A stretch of 27,739 nucleotides of DNA from JBAZOJ01 sp041648755 (lineage in GTDB: Bacteria; Planctomycetota; B143-G9): positions 1 to 27,739 of the forward strand of contig JBAZOJ010000016.1 of the NCBI GenBank assembly GCA_041648755.1, given 5' to 3'. How positions within the stretch are numbered: the stretch's first letter is position 1; every line of letters starts with the position of its first letter. The notes below the pieces were generated by a model. It searched no databases. It saw nothing but the letters and a program-made list of their open reading frames with translations, and was not told where the DNA came from. A program made the position numbers and the translations under genes. Shown piece by piece: positions 15,577 to 22,640 of this stretch.

Positions 15577-15790
15577 AGTTGCATCTCGTGGGCTCGGAGA
15601 TGAAGGAAACTCAGCAGGTCATCTGGCAACATTGTCTTTTGCGCCATCGAGAGTGTACAGCGACTCCGTCTGACCGCCGCGTGCAGTCCGAGTCCAAGGA
15701 CTCGTGCTGCTATCCTCGGAAACGTTCCTCTGCTCTGTGCAGAAGAAACTCAGCCGCTTGCCGAAAGCGGTTGACGGAGAGATTCCTTTC
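15577..15790. other. Noncoding spacer between barrel paralogs
   Basis: The whole gap between the barrel genes is 328 bases and holds no gene with a ribosome-binding site. Besides the hairpin after gene 1, it contains a 16-base perfect palindrome CGAGTCCAAGGACTCG (15689-15704) and a smaller inverted repeat CCGCTT/AAAGCGG (near 15754-15770). A short regulator RNA or protein-binding sites are possible; nothing decides between them. Confidence 0.35.
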
Positions 15791-15819
15791 TTGACTTTGC
15801 CGCTTTTGACTGTTAGAAT
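15791..15819 (+). promoter_or_regulatory. Promoter of beta-barrel gene 2
   Basis: TTGACT (15791-15796) and TAGAAT (15814-15819) are spaced by 17 bases, the same as upstream of paralog 1. An AAAGGAG site follows at 15829-15835. The identical layout shows both genes are independently transcribed. Confidence 0.8.
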
Positions 15820-15841
15820 GCGATTAGCAAAGGAGAAAATC

Positions 15842-16348
15842 ATGAAGTATCTGGCCATCGCGTTTGCTCTTGTAGCTGCCCTGTCATTCAGCATGGGGTC
15901 GGCTTCCGCTTCGAGTTTTGAGATCGGCGCAAAGATCGGCTATTGGACGCCGAAGGACACAGAAGACAGTGTCGTTCCATACGGCATCATCGGCCAGTTT
16001 GACATCAACGAGACTTGGGCCGTAAGGCTTGATGCCGAAATGGGGACTGCTGATGACGTAGACTTTACCTCTTTCGTCCTGTCGGGAGTATTCAACTTCC
16101 CGATGTCCGAGGAAACTTCTTGGCGGCCGTACGTCAGAGCTGGCGTTGGCTCGTACGGCGCAGATGACGGCACGAATTCCGAGAGCGCCTTCGGGTATGA
16201 AGCTGCCCTCGGGATTGGCTACCTGTACCAGAACTGGACGTTCTTCGTCGAGGCAGGCTACAGAGGAGCGAGCTTGGAACCGGTGCCCGGTACTGATGTC
16301 AAGCTCGACGGCATCATCGCATTCTTCGGCGTAATGTATAAGTTCTAA
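15842..16348 (+). CDS. Outer-membrane beta-barrel protein, paralog 2
   Basis: This 168-residue precursor is a shorter sister of the gene upstream. It has the same type of signal peptide (about 1-23, SASA before SS), strands with the same aromatic pattern and the BAM-type end GVMYKF. It lacks a run of about 8 residues in the first loop and about 4 in the loop before SAFGY. The ATG at 15842 follows AAAGGAG; a longer frame from 15704 would cross the promoter. A strong terminator follows, so the pair is closed off from the next gene. Two similar barrels with altered loops fit divergence of surface-exposed parts; the role is unknown. Confidence 0.85.
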   Translation: MKYLAIAFALVAALSFSMGSASASSFEIGAKIGYWTPKDTEDSVVPYGIIGQFDINETWAVRLDAEMGTADDVDFTSFVLSGVFNFPMSEETSWRPYVRAGVGSYGADDGTNSESAFGYEAALGIGYLYQNWTFFVEAGYRGASLEPVPGTDVKLDGIIAFFGVMYKF

Positions 16349-16363
16349 TCAAGTAGTATCTTG

Positions 16364-16396
16364 AAAGGGCCCGTCCTCATCGGGACGGGCCTTTTT
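16364..16396 (+). terminator. Intrinsic terminator after barrel pair
   Basis: GGCCCGTCC (16368-16376) pairs with GGACGGGCC (16383-16391) and is followed by TTTTT. The AAAG before the stem extends the pairing with the T run. It lies 16 bases after the stop of barrel gene 2. Confidence 0.9.
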
Positions 16397-16523
16397 CGTT
16401 GATGTTCGGCTGCGATCAGCCTTCTGCCCCGCACCCGAATATTCCGGCAAGAGTGGAACGGTTTTCGCCAGCGTCCGTAAGAACAGTTAAGTGCCCTTGT
16501 TTTCTCGCACAACGGGAGGAACA

Positions 16524-18356
16524 ATGTTCAGGAACGCCCTTGTCGGACTTCTGCTTGTCACTCTTTCGTTTTCGATGGTCATCGCCGAGCAAAACGCTGG
16601 CGATAACACGGAGAACTTCGTCCCCGCTTCCCCCATCGGCGCCTATTACGAGGGCAAGATGCAGGCCGATGGCGATATGACGGTTTCGGCCTCTATCAAC
16701 AACATGCCACCCAACGCTTATGACTACCAATACTACATCCTCGGCGACTACCGGCAGCAGTCGCTGGAGCAGGATCAGGATGGCAGATGCCTGTCAAGCG
16801 TGCGATACTACAACGCGAGCGATTTCAAGGCGCAAGTCGCGACCAAGAACGTCACGACGATGATCCCGACTCTGAAGGGCAAGAAGTTTTTCTCCAAGAT
16901 TTCTGATCCTCCCGCCGTCAGGCCGTACCCATCCATACCATCGCTGGATCTCACCATCGCGACCATCGATTCGGGCGACCCGTACCGCGACTTGCTTCCT
17001 CAGCAACCCATCGTGAAGAATCTCTCGTGGGATCCGAACGCGGCCGTCATCGACGACCTGATGAAGAGTGCTCGCATGTTGCTCGATGATGCAAGGGCCT
17101 CGGTTACCCCGGCAAAGCCTTCCGACGATGCACGGACACCGGACGGCATTTTCCCTGAGCGGCACAGGCCACCCAGAAGGCCCAAAGCGGATTGGACGTA
17201 CCGGGCAATACAGATCGTTATCGACAAGGCCACCGGCAAGATTATTTCGTTCAAGACCGACTCTTTTACGGCCGAGATCACTTTCTCGGGCGGCATCCTG
17301 TTTCCCATCAGCACCTCAACTACCGAAACCGTTCCGCTCACAGGAAAGATTTTACTGACATACAGCACGATGCTGAAAGCTCTCGTCGAAGGCAATCTGG
17401 TTGCATCGGCCAACTATGATGGTCGCGTGAAGACCGACGAGGACACCGTAAATCTCAAGCTGAACTGGAACGAAAAGATCTCGATTTCGCGGGAAAACCG
17501 CGCCCCCTTGGCCGAAGCCAAGGGCATCCCCTGCCCCGTGCTTATCGGCGATGCTCCTCCCTCGGAAGGCCCCGTGCCCATTCTGTTCTTCAACAACGGT
17601 ATCGCGACCCCCGTTTTTGCCTGGGATGGCCGCCCCGCGTTCGAAGTACTCAACCAGGGCAACAAGCTCGCGGAAGTCAAGGAGATGCCCATCAGCATGG
17701 CGGCATCGTCCGACGGGCAGTTCGTGATCATCGTCATGAAAGACAAAGTGCTCATGTCAAGGGACTTCGGCGAGTCATTTGCCATCGTTCCATTGAAAGA
17801 TTCGCCGCTGAAGAAGGTTCGCTTCCTCACTTCGACCAAGCCCGTCGCAATTGCCTTGCATGAAGACGGTACGTGGTCCAGGATCGACGCTTCCGGCGGA
17901 AAGTTCGCCATCAAGAAGATCCTGCCGCCGGTATCCGGCAAATCCCTGTTGGCCGTCTGTCCCACCCTTGAACCCGATGGCATAGTCACATACTGCGAAG
18001 ACGGGTACTTCTCTTCGTTCGAGGGCTCGTCCGCAAGGAAAATGAAGTCCGCTCCAGCCAAGGCCCCGTCCCTGATGGCCCGCACGGCCGCTGGTGTTCT
18101 GGTCCTGTGCGGAACTGAGCTGTACCTGCTGACGGCGGATGCGTGCAAGCAGATCCCCGCGCTGAAGATTCCGGCCGATGTGGCCGACATGGCCTCTGAC
18201 GGAAAGACTGTCAGCTTCCTTACCACAGGCGGCGACTTCTACTTCGTAGCGATCGAGGGCGGAGATGTAGCACAGAACGGCAAGGCAATCACAGGATTCC
18301 TTCAGCACTTTAGAAACATGTTCACCGGCAAAGCCGAAGGGATCGAGGTCAAATAG
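16524..18356 (+). CDS. Large secreted protein with Asp-box
   Basis: This 610-residue protein has a Sec signal peptide (about 1-21, VIA before EQ). The first half (25-340) is a mixed beta region containing a Pro/Arg-rich linker (about 195-220). The second half (about 350-590) has the repetitive strand pattern of a beta-propeller, with one Asp-box SRDFGESF (412-419), the turn found in BNR/sialidase-type propellers. The sialidase catalytic residues are not evident, so an enzymatic role is doubtful. I do not recognise a named family. The ATG at 16524 is set by GGAGG five bases upstream and the signal peptide. It stands alone between two terminators. It likely resides in the periplasm or outside the cell. 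Confidence 0.72.
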   Translation: MFRNALVGLLLVTLSFSMVIAEQNAGDNTENFVPASPIGAYYEGKMQADGDMTVSASINNMPPNAYDYQYYILGDYRQQSLEQDQDGRCLSSVRYYNASDFKAQVATKNVTTMIPTLKGKKFFSKISDPPAVRPYPSIPSLDLTIATIDSGDPYRDLLPQQPIVKNLSWDPNAAVIDDLMKSARMLLDDARASVTPAKPSDDARTPDGIFPERHRPPRRPKADWTYRAIQIVIDKATGKIISFKTDSFTAEITFSGGILFPISTSTTETVPLTGKILLTYSTMLKALVEGNLVASANYDGRVKTDEDTVNLKLNWNEKISISRENRAPLAEAKGIPCPVLIGDAPPSEGPVPILFFNNGIATPVFAWDGRPAFEVLNQGNKLAEVKEMPISMAASSDGQFVIIVMKDKVLMSRDFGESFAIVPLKDSPLKKVRFLTSTKPVAIALHEDGTWSRIDASGGKFAIKKILPPVSGKSLLAVCPTLEPDGIVTYCEDGYFSSFEGSSARKMKSAPAKAPSLMARTAAGVLVLCGTELYLLTADACKQIPALKIPADVADMASDGKTVSFLTTGGDFYFVAIEGGDVAQNGKAITGFLQHFRNMFTGKAEGIEVK

Positions 18357-18378
18357 ACTCCTCCACGCTCGCTAATGC

Positions 18379-18408
18379 AAACGGGCGGCCTTGGCCGCCC
18401 GTTTTTTT
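18379..18408 (+). terminator. Intrinsic terminator between convergent genes
   Basis: CGGGCGG (18382-18388) pairs with CCGCCCG (18395-18401), extended by AAA on the left and followed by TTTTTTT. It serves the secreted-protein gene. On the minus strand the stem is followed only by TTT, so termination of the pentose-phosphate operon from the other side would be weaker. Confidence 0.88.
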
Positions 18409-18409
18409 G

Positions 18410-20188
18410 TCACAAATCCGTCTCCGTCGGCCCGGCGGCCGCGCTGTCCATATACAGGATCAAATGCCCGCGCGGCTTCAGCCGTAGCACCGGCAGATCG
18501 GCCTTGTGCTGTCCGCGCGCGCCCATTGCCTTTACCACGGCAGCCTTGTTCCACCCGCAGGCAAGCAATATGACCCGGCGGGCGGCATTGATCAGCGGGA
18601 ATGTCATCGTAATTCGCTTCTCCCCGGTCGGCGACTCCGCCGCCGCAACAAGCCTGCTCTTCTCCGCCAGCAGGTCAGTTCCGGGGAACAGGGAGGCCGT
18701 GTGCCCGTCAGTGCCAATCCCCAGCAGAATGGCGTCAAAGGACGGTAGCCCTGCTTTCTCGGCCGATACGAACAGAGTGATCTCTCGCTCGAAGCGGGAT
18801 GATTCTTCTTCGAGGTTCACTGCCTCGCCAATAATTCTGTGGATGTTCTCCGCCTTGATACCAAGTGGCTCGATCAGGTCGATCTTCGCAAGCAGGTAGT
18901 TGCTCCGCGCGTGGTCCGGGGGGACCATCCGCTCGTCGCTGAAATACAGGTGCACCTTCTCCCAGGGAATCCCCGAGCCCCATTGCTCGCACAGCGCAGC
19001 ATAAAGCAATTTCGGTGTGTCGCCGCCGGACAGGGCAATGTTGGCGATGCCCCGCTTCCGGATCGCGCACCCGATCGTTGCCCGAAGATCGCCCGCGCAG
19101 GCAATGGCCGCCTGAATCGGCTCGGGGAAAATCGCGCGGGAAAGTGCCCGGCTCCCGCTGCTGTAGATCTCGATAGCCTCAGCCAGCACATCTTCCGGAA
19201 TCTGCTTGTCCACGGCGGGAAGGACATCCGCGAATGCTTCGCTGAGGCTCATCCTACGCCTGACCGGAGTGACGTCGCGCGATTGAAGTCCGCCGATATG
19301 GAAATGGTCGAACGGCGTCTCCCATGTGATCTGCCGGTCGGAGTTTACAAGTGACCTGATCCCGCTTTGGCCCTTCGGCATTTCAGGATCGGGCCGCGTG
19401 ACAAGCGCCGATCCGTCAGTCCTGAAAACCGCGTAGCCCTCTTCAAGCGGAACGGCTGACGACACCGGAGACTCTCCCCCCATCAGGGCCAGGAGAGCTG
19501 TCATCAAGACCGCTGTGTGTTCCCCCACCGGACCGGAGGAATAGTGCACTTCCATGTCATCGGAAACCGGGAACAGATTCCCTTGGGATATCCGGCGTCC
19601 TGCCGCGAGTGCCGCAGGCCATCTGAGGTCAATAACCTTCCGGAATCCCCGGGCCGCTATGAAACTGTCGCGCATCGCCGCTTCCCGCCCACTGGCCAGC
19701 ATTCCGGCCAACGGGATTATCAGCGCCTCGGCTCTGCCTCGCAGGCCATCGTAAATCGCCTCCGGAACATGCGCTGCGGGGAGGAAAAAGAGAGGAAGAT
19801 CCGAATCGGACAGCGAGGAGATGTCGTTCAAAGTGCCGGCGGTCTCCGGCTCGACCGGCAGAAGGATCTCCTCCACGCAGAACGGTTCTCTTCCGGGCGT
19901 CGGAATCGCGCAGGTAACGCGGAGCTGCGGAGTAGCTGGGAAGCCGAATTCGCCCCCCTGTCCAATGATGATCAGCCGAATGGGATAGCTGATCTGGAGT
20001 CCTCTGAAAAACTCCGCCGTCCTCGCCCACTTCCGGTTGCCGGCAACGTAGACGGCCAGGGCTCCAAAGCTCTTGCGCGAGTGCCCGCCGAATTCCTCCC
20101 TGTCGAACGCTGCCGCCAGTTCGGCGATCGAGTCATGAAGATGCTCGATGCGGAAGTCGGTGAACCGGCTGCGAAGAACCTCGCCCAT
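18410..20188 (-). CDS. OpcA-6-phosphogluconolactonase fusion
   Basis: The 592-residue product joins two domains normally separate. Residues about 1-320 resemble OpcA, the glucose-6-phosphate dehydrogenase assembly/activation protein, with a DLPLFFLP segment (about 130-137), a GLRGRAEALIIP block and the AARGFRKVIDLRWPAAL segment. Residues about 335-592 are a full 6-phosphogluconolactonase (Pgl/DevB) with SGGDTPK (387-393), DERMVPPDHARSNY (418-431) and GIGTDGHTASLFPG (490-503), which hydrolyses 6-phosphogluconolactone. I place the start at the ATG at 20188: GGAGG lies five bases upstream and it overlaps the zwf stop as TGATG. An ATG at 20203 is possible but has a poorer site. It follows zwf, so the lactonase acts on its product while the OpcA half may bind or tune the dehydrogenase. 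Confidence 0.85.
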   Translation of the reverse strand: MGEVLRSRFTDFRIEHLHDSIAELAAAFDREEFGGHSRKSFGALAVYVAGNRKWARTAEFFRGLQISYPIRLIIIGQGGEFGFPATPQLRVTCAIPTPGREPFCVEEILLPVEPETAGTLNDISSLSDSDLPLFFLPAAHVPEAIYDGLRGRAEALIIPLAGMLASGREAAMRDSFIAARGFRKVIDLRWPAALAAGRRISQGNLFPVSDDMEVHYSSGPVGEHTAVLMTALLALMGGESPVSSAVPLEEGYAVFRTDGSALVTRPDPEMPKGQSGIRSLVNSDRQITWETPFDHFHIGGLQSRDVTPVRRRMSLSEAFADVLPAVDKQIPEDVLAEAIEIYSSGSRALSRAIFPEPIQAAIACAGDLRATIGCAIRKRGIANIALSGGDTPKLLYAALCEQWGSGIPWEKVHLYFSDERMVPPDHARSNYLLAKIDLIEPLGIKAENIHRIIGEAVNLEEESSRFEREITLFVSAEKAGLPSFDAILLGIGTDGHTASLFPGTDLLAEKSRLVAAAESPTGEKRITMTFPLINAARRVILLACGWNKAAVVKAMGARGQHKADLPVLRLKPRGHLILYMDSAAAGPTETDL

Positions 20189-21696
20189 CAGGGCCTCCGC
20201 CATGTGCGCGCATCCTGCGCCAGCATTTGCTCTGCCTCATCGGGGCCCCACGAGCCCGCCGCGTAGTTCGGATACATCGGCGGCGGCAGCTTGGCCCAGC
20301 CCGCCATGATCCCTTCGAGGAATGTCCAGGTCCGGTAAGCTTCGTCTTCGTGCGTGAACAACGTCATGTCGCCAGATATTGCGTCAAGCAAAAGACGCTC
20401 GTATGCGTCGGGCGACGGTGCACCGAACGCACCGCCGTAGTCGAAATCCATCTTCACAGGCTGCAAGCGTATCTTCAGGCCGGGCACCTTGCACTCCACA
20501 AGCAGCGAGATGCCCTCCTCCGGCTGGATTCGGAGCGCCAGTAGGTTGTCCTTCATCTGTTCAGCCACATCGCGGAACAGGAAGTGAGGAACCGGTTTGA
20601 AGTGCACCGAGACTTCTGAGACTCGCTTGGGCATACGCTTGCCCGTGCGAATGTAGAATGGAACCCCTGCCCAGCGCCAGTTGTCGATGAGCAATTTCAG
20701 CGCGACATAGGTCTCCGTGACCGAGTCCTTCGCGACCCCGTTCTCCTCGCGGTACCCCTTGCAGTGCTCGCCGAGGAAGAACCCGGTCCCATACTGGCCC
20801 CGGATCACGCTCTTTGTTACCTCATCCGGCGCAATGGGACGCAACGCGTTAAGAACCTTGATCTTCTCGCCCCTGACCGAGGACGCACCGAATGTCGATG
20901 GCGGCTCCATCGCAATGAGAGAAAGCACCTGCAGAATGTGATTCTGCACCATATCCCGCAATGCGCCCGCATGGTCGTAATACTGCCCCCGCGAGCCCAC
21001 CCCGATGTTCTCGCACACTGAGATCTGCACATGGTCCACGTAACGGTTGTTCCAAAGTGGCTCGAAGATCGCGTTGGCAAAGCGGAACACCAGGAAATTC
21101 TGGACTGTCTCCTTGCCAAGGTAATGGTCTATGCGGTAAATCTGATCCTCGGTGAAGAAGCTCTGCAGGTTCCGATTGAGTTCCCGGGCGGACGCCAGAT
21201 CCCGGCCAAACGGCTTTTCCACGATTATCCGAGCCCACGGGGTGGAGTTGCCGGATTCATGCACAAGGCCCTTCGCGCCAAGTGCCGCGGCAATGGGCTC
21301 GAACTCGGGGGGAGGAGTCGCAAGGTAGAACAACCTGTTTGCGGGCATTCCCTCGGACGACAGGTGTTCGGCCAGTTCGTCGAAACCATCGCTTGTGACA
21401 GGATTTGCGCAGGCGAAGGATATAAGATCCAGAAACGCATCAGTCTGTTCAGAGGGAGCGGAAGCCATGCGCGAGAACTTCGCCACGCTGTCGCGCGCGT
21501 ACACACGAAACTCATCGGTCGAAGACGGCTTGCGCGATGTCCCCACAATCTTGAAAGGGCTGGGGAGAAATCCCAGGCAGAAGAGCACGTGCAGGGCGGG
21601 GATGAGTTTGCGCGCCGTGAGATCTCCGCTCGCGCCGAAGATCACAAAGGAACAGGATGGAATCTGTCTCGCGGTCAGGACTTCCTTCAGAAGCAT
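20188..21696 (-). CDS. zwf: Glucose-6-phosphate 1-dehydrogenase
   Basis: The 502-residue enzyme catalyses the first oxidative pentose-phosphate step, glucose-6-phosphate plus NADP to 6-phosphogluconolactone. The family marks are plain: nucleotide-binding GASGDLT (21-27), EKPFG (160-164) and the substrate motif RIDHYLGKE (188-196). Length is as usual for the family. GGGAGA precedes the ATG at 21696, 29 bases after the gnd stop. Its stop overlaps the start of the OpcA-Pgl gene by one base (TGATG), so the two are translationally coupled. The OpcA partner suggests activity may be controlled by assembly or redox state, as in cyanobacteria; that is inference. Confidence 0.96.
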   Translation of the reverse strand: MLLKEVLTARQIPSCSFVIFGASGDLTARKLIPALHVLFCLGFLPSPFKIVGTSRKPSSTDEFRVYARDSVAKFSRMASAPSEQTDAFLDLISFACANPVTSDGFDELAEHLSSEGMPANRLFYLATPPPEFEPIAAALGAKGLVHESGNSTPWARIIVEKPFGRDLASARELNRNLQSFFTEDQIYRIDHYLGKETVQNFLVFRFANAIFEPLWNNRYVDHVQISVCENIGVGSRGQYYDHAGALRDMVQNHILQVLSLIAMEPPSTFGASSVRGEKIKVLNALRPIAPDEVTKSVIRGQYGTGFFLGEHCKGYREENGVAKDSVTETYVALKLLIDNWRWAGVPFYIRTGKRMPKRVSEVSVHFKPVPHFLFRDVAEQMKDNLLALRIQPEEGISLLVECKVPGLKIRLQPVKMDFDYGGAFGAPSPDAYERLLLDAISGDMTLFTHEDEAYRTWTFLEGIMAGWAKLPPPMYPNYAAGSWGPDEAEQMLAQDARTWRRP

Positions 21697-21725
21697 GTCT
21701 CTCCCGCTGGTTGTTGCCCGTGCAG

Positions 21726-22628
21726 CTATTTATCGTCTGTCTTCACGGCGTGTCCGCCGAACTGGTTGCGCAGCCCGGCGATTACTTTGCCGCTGAACGA
21801 GTCCTGCTGACGGCTCCGGAACCTCATCAACAGAGACAGCGTAATGATCGGCGCCGGGACGTTTTCGTTAATGGCCTCGGCCACGGTCCACCGGCCTTCG
21901 CCCGAATCCTCTATGTATCCGCGCAGGTTCTCAAGGTGCGGGTCTTCGGCGAACATCCTCTCAGCCAGTTCGCACAGCCACGAGCGCACAACGCTTCCCT
22001 GGTTCCACAGGTGCGACACCGCATGCAGGTCAACATCGTACCTGGAGGCCTGCAGGATTTCAAAGCCCTCGGCGTACGCTTGAAGCATACCGTATTCAAT
22101 CCCGTTGTGCACCATCTTGACGAAATGTCCGGCTCCGGCCGGACCGCAGTAAAGATACCCGTCCGGCGGCGCGAGGGTCTTGAAAAGGGGCTCGCAATGC
22201 TCGAATACCGGCTTGTCGCCGCCCAGCATCATGCAGTAGCCAACCTCCAGGCCCCATATCCCGCCGCTGGTTCCGGCATCCATAAACTTGATTCCGCTCT
22301 CGGCCAGGGAATCATGCCTTCGAACGCTGTCGCGCCAATTTGAGTTGCCGCCGTCAATGATGATATCCCCGCTCTCCAGATTCGGGGTGATGGCCTCGAT
22401 GACATCATCCACCGGCTTTCCCTCAGGGACCATGATCCATGTGATCCGCGGATGCTCAAGCATCGAGGGCAGCGAGTCGAGGTCGTAGCAGGGGCGAGCC
22501 CCTTCTTTCTGTGCAGCGTCCACCTTGTCGCGTGAGCGGGTGTGCGCGACGACCTCATGGCCTCCCAGCAGGAGCCGCCTTACCATGTTCATGCCCATCC
22601 GACCGAGTCCGACAAATGCTACTTGCAT
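21726..22628 (-). CDS. gnd: 6-phosphogluconate dehydrogenase, short form
   Basis: This 300-residue enzyme oxidatively decarboxylates 6-phosphogluconate to ribulose-5-phosphate. It has the nucleotide-binding GLGRMG (7-12), DGGNSNWRD (92-100), the substrate segment DAGTSGG (117-123) and the catalytic K171 with HN at 174-175 and E178. The length matches the short decarboxylating class, not the ~470-residue E. coli form. HTRSR at the end of the second strand (29-33) has basic residues in place of an acidic one, which favours NADP. The ATG at 22628 has GGGAG upstream and follows the tkt stop by 12 bases. Operon context with zwf and the lactonase supports the role. Confidence 0.94.
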   Translation of the reverse strand: MQVAFVGLGRMGMNMVRRLLLGGHEVVAHTRSRDKVDAAQKEGARPCYDLDSLPSMLEHPRITWIMVPEGKPVDDVIEAITPNLESGDIIIDGGNSNWRDSVRRHDSLAESGIKFMDAGTSGGIWGLEVGYCMMLGGDKPVFEHCEPLFKTLAPPDGYLYCGPAGAGHFVKMVHNGIEYGMLQAYAEGFEILQASRYDVDLHAVSHLWNQGSVVRSWLCELAERMFAEDPHLENLRGYIEDSGEGRWTVAEAINENVPAPIITLSLLMRFRSRQQDSFSGKVIAGLRNQFGGHAVKTDDK

Positions 22629-22640
22629 GGCTGTCTCCCG

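Larger units (their letters stand above)
14911..16348 (+). repeat. Tandem duplication of barrel gene with promoter
   Basis: The segment from the TTGACT promoter to the stop codon occurs twice: 14911-15513 and 15791-16348. Promoter, ribosome-binding site, signal peptide (MKxLAIAxALVAALSFxMGSA), strand segments and the GVMYxF end are shared. Differences cluster in the predicted loops. The spacer carrying the 15540 hairpin is not duplicated. Confidence 0.8.

Noticed and set aside
15689..15704. Palindrome as a transposon end or attachment site
   Set aside because: No integrase, transposase or target duplication is nearby.
19517..20266. Plus-strand frame of about 249 codons
   Set aside because: It is antisense to the OpcA-Pgl and zwf genes, has no ribosome-binding site and no recognisable product.
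21031..21810. Plus-strand frame of about 259 codons
   Set aside because: It is antisense to zwf and gnd, both with clear family motifs.
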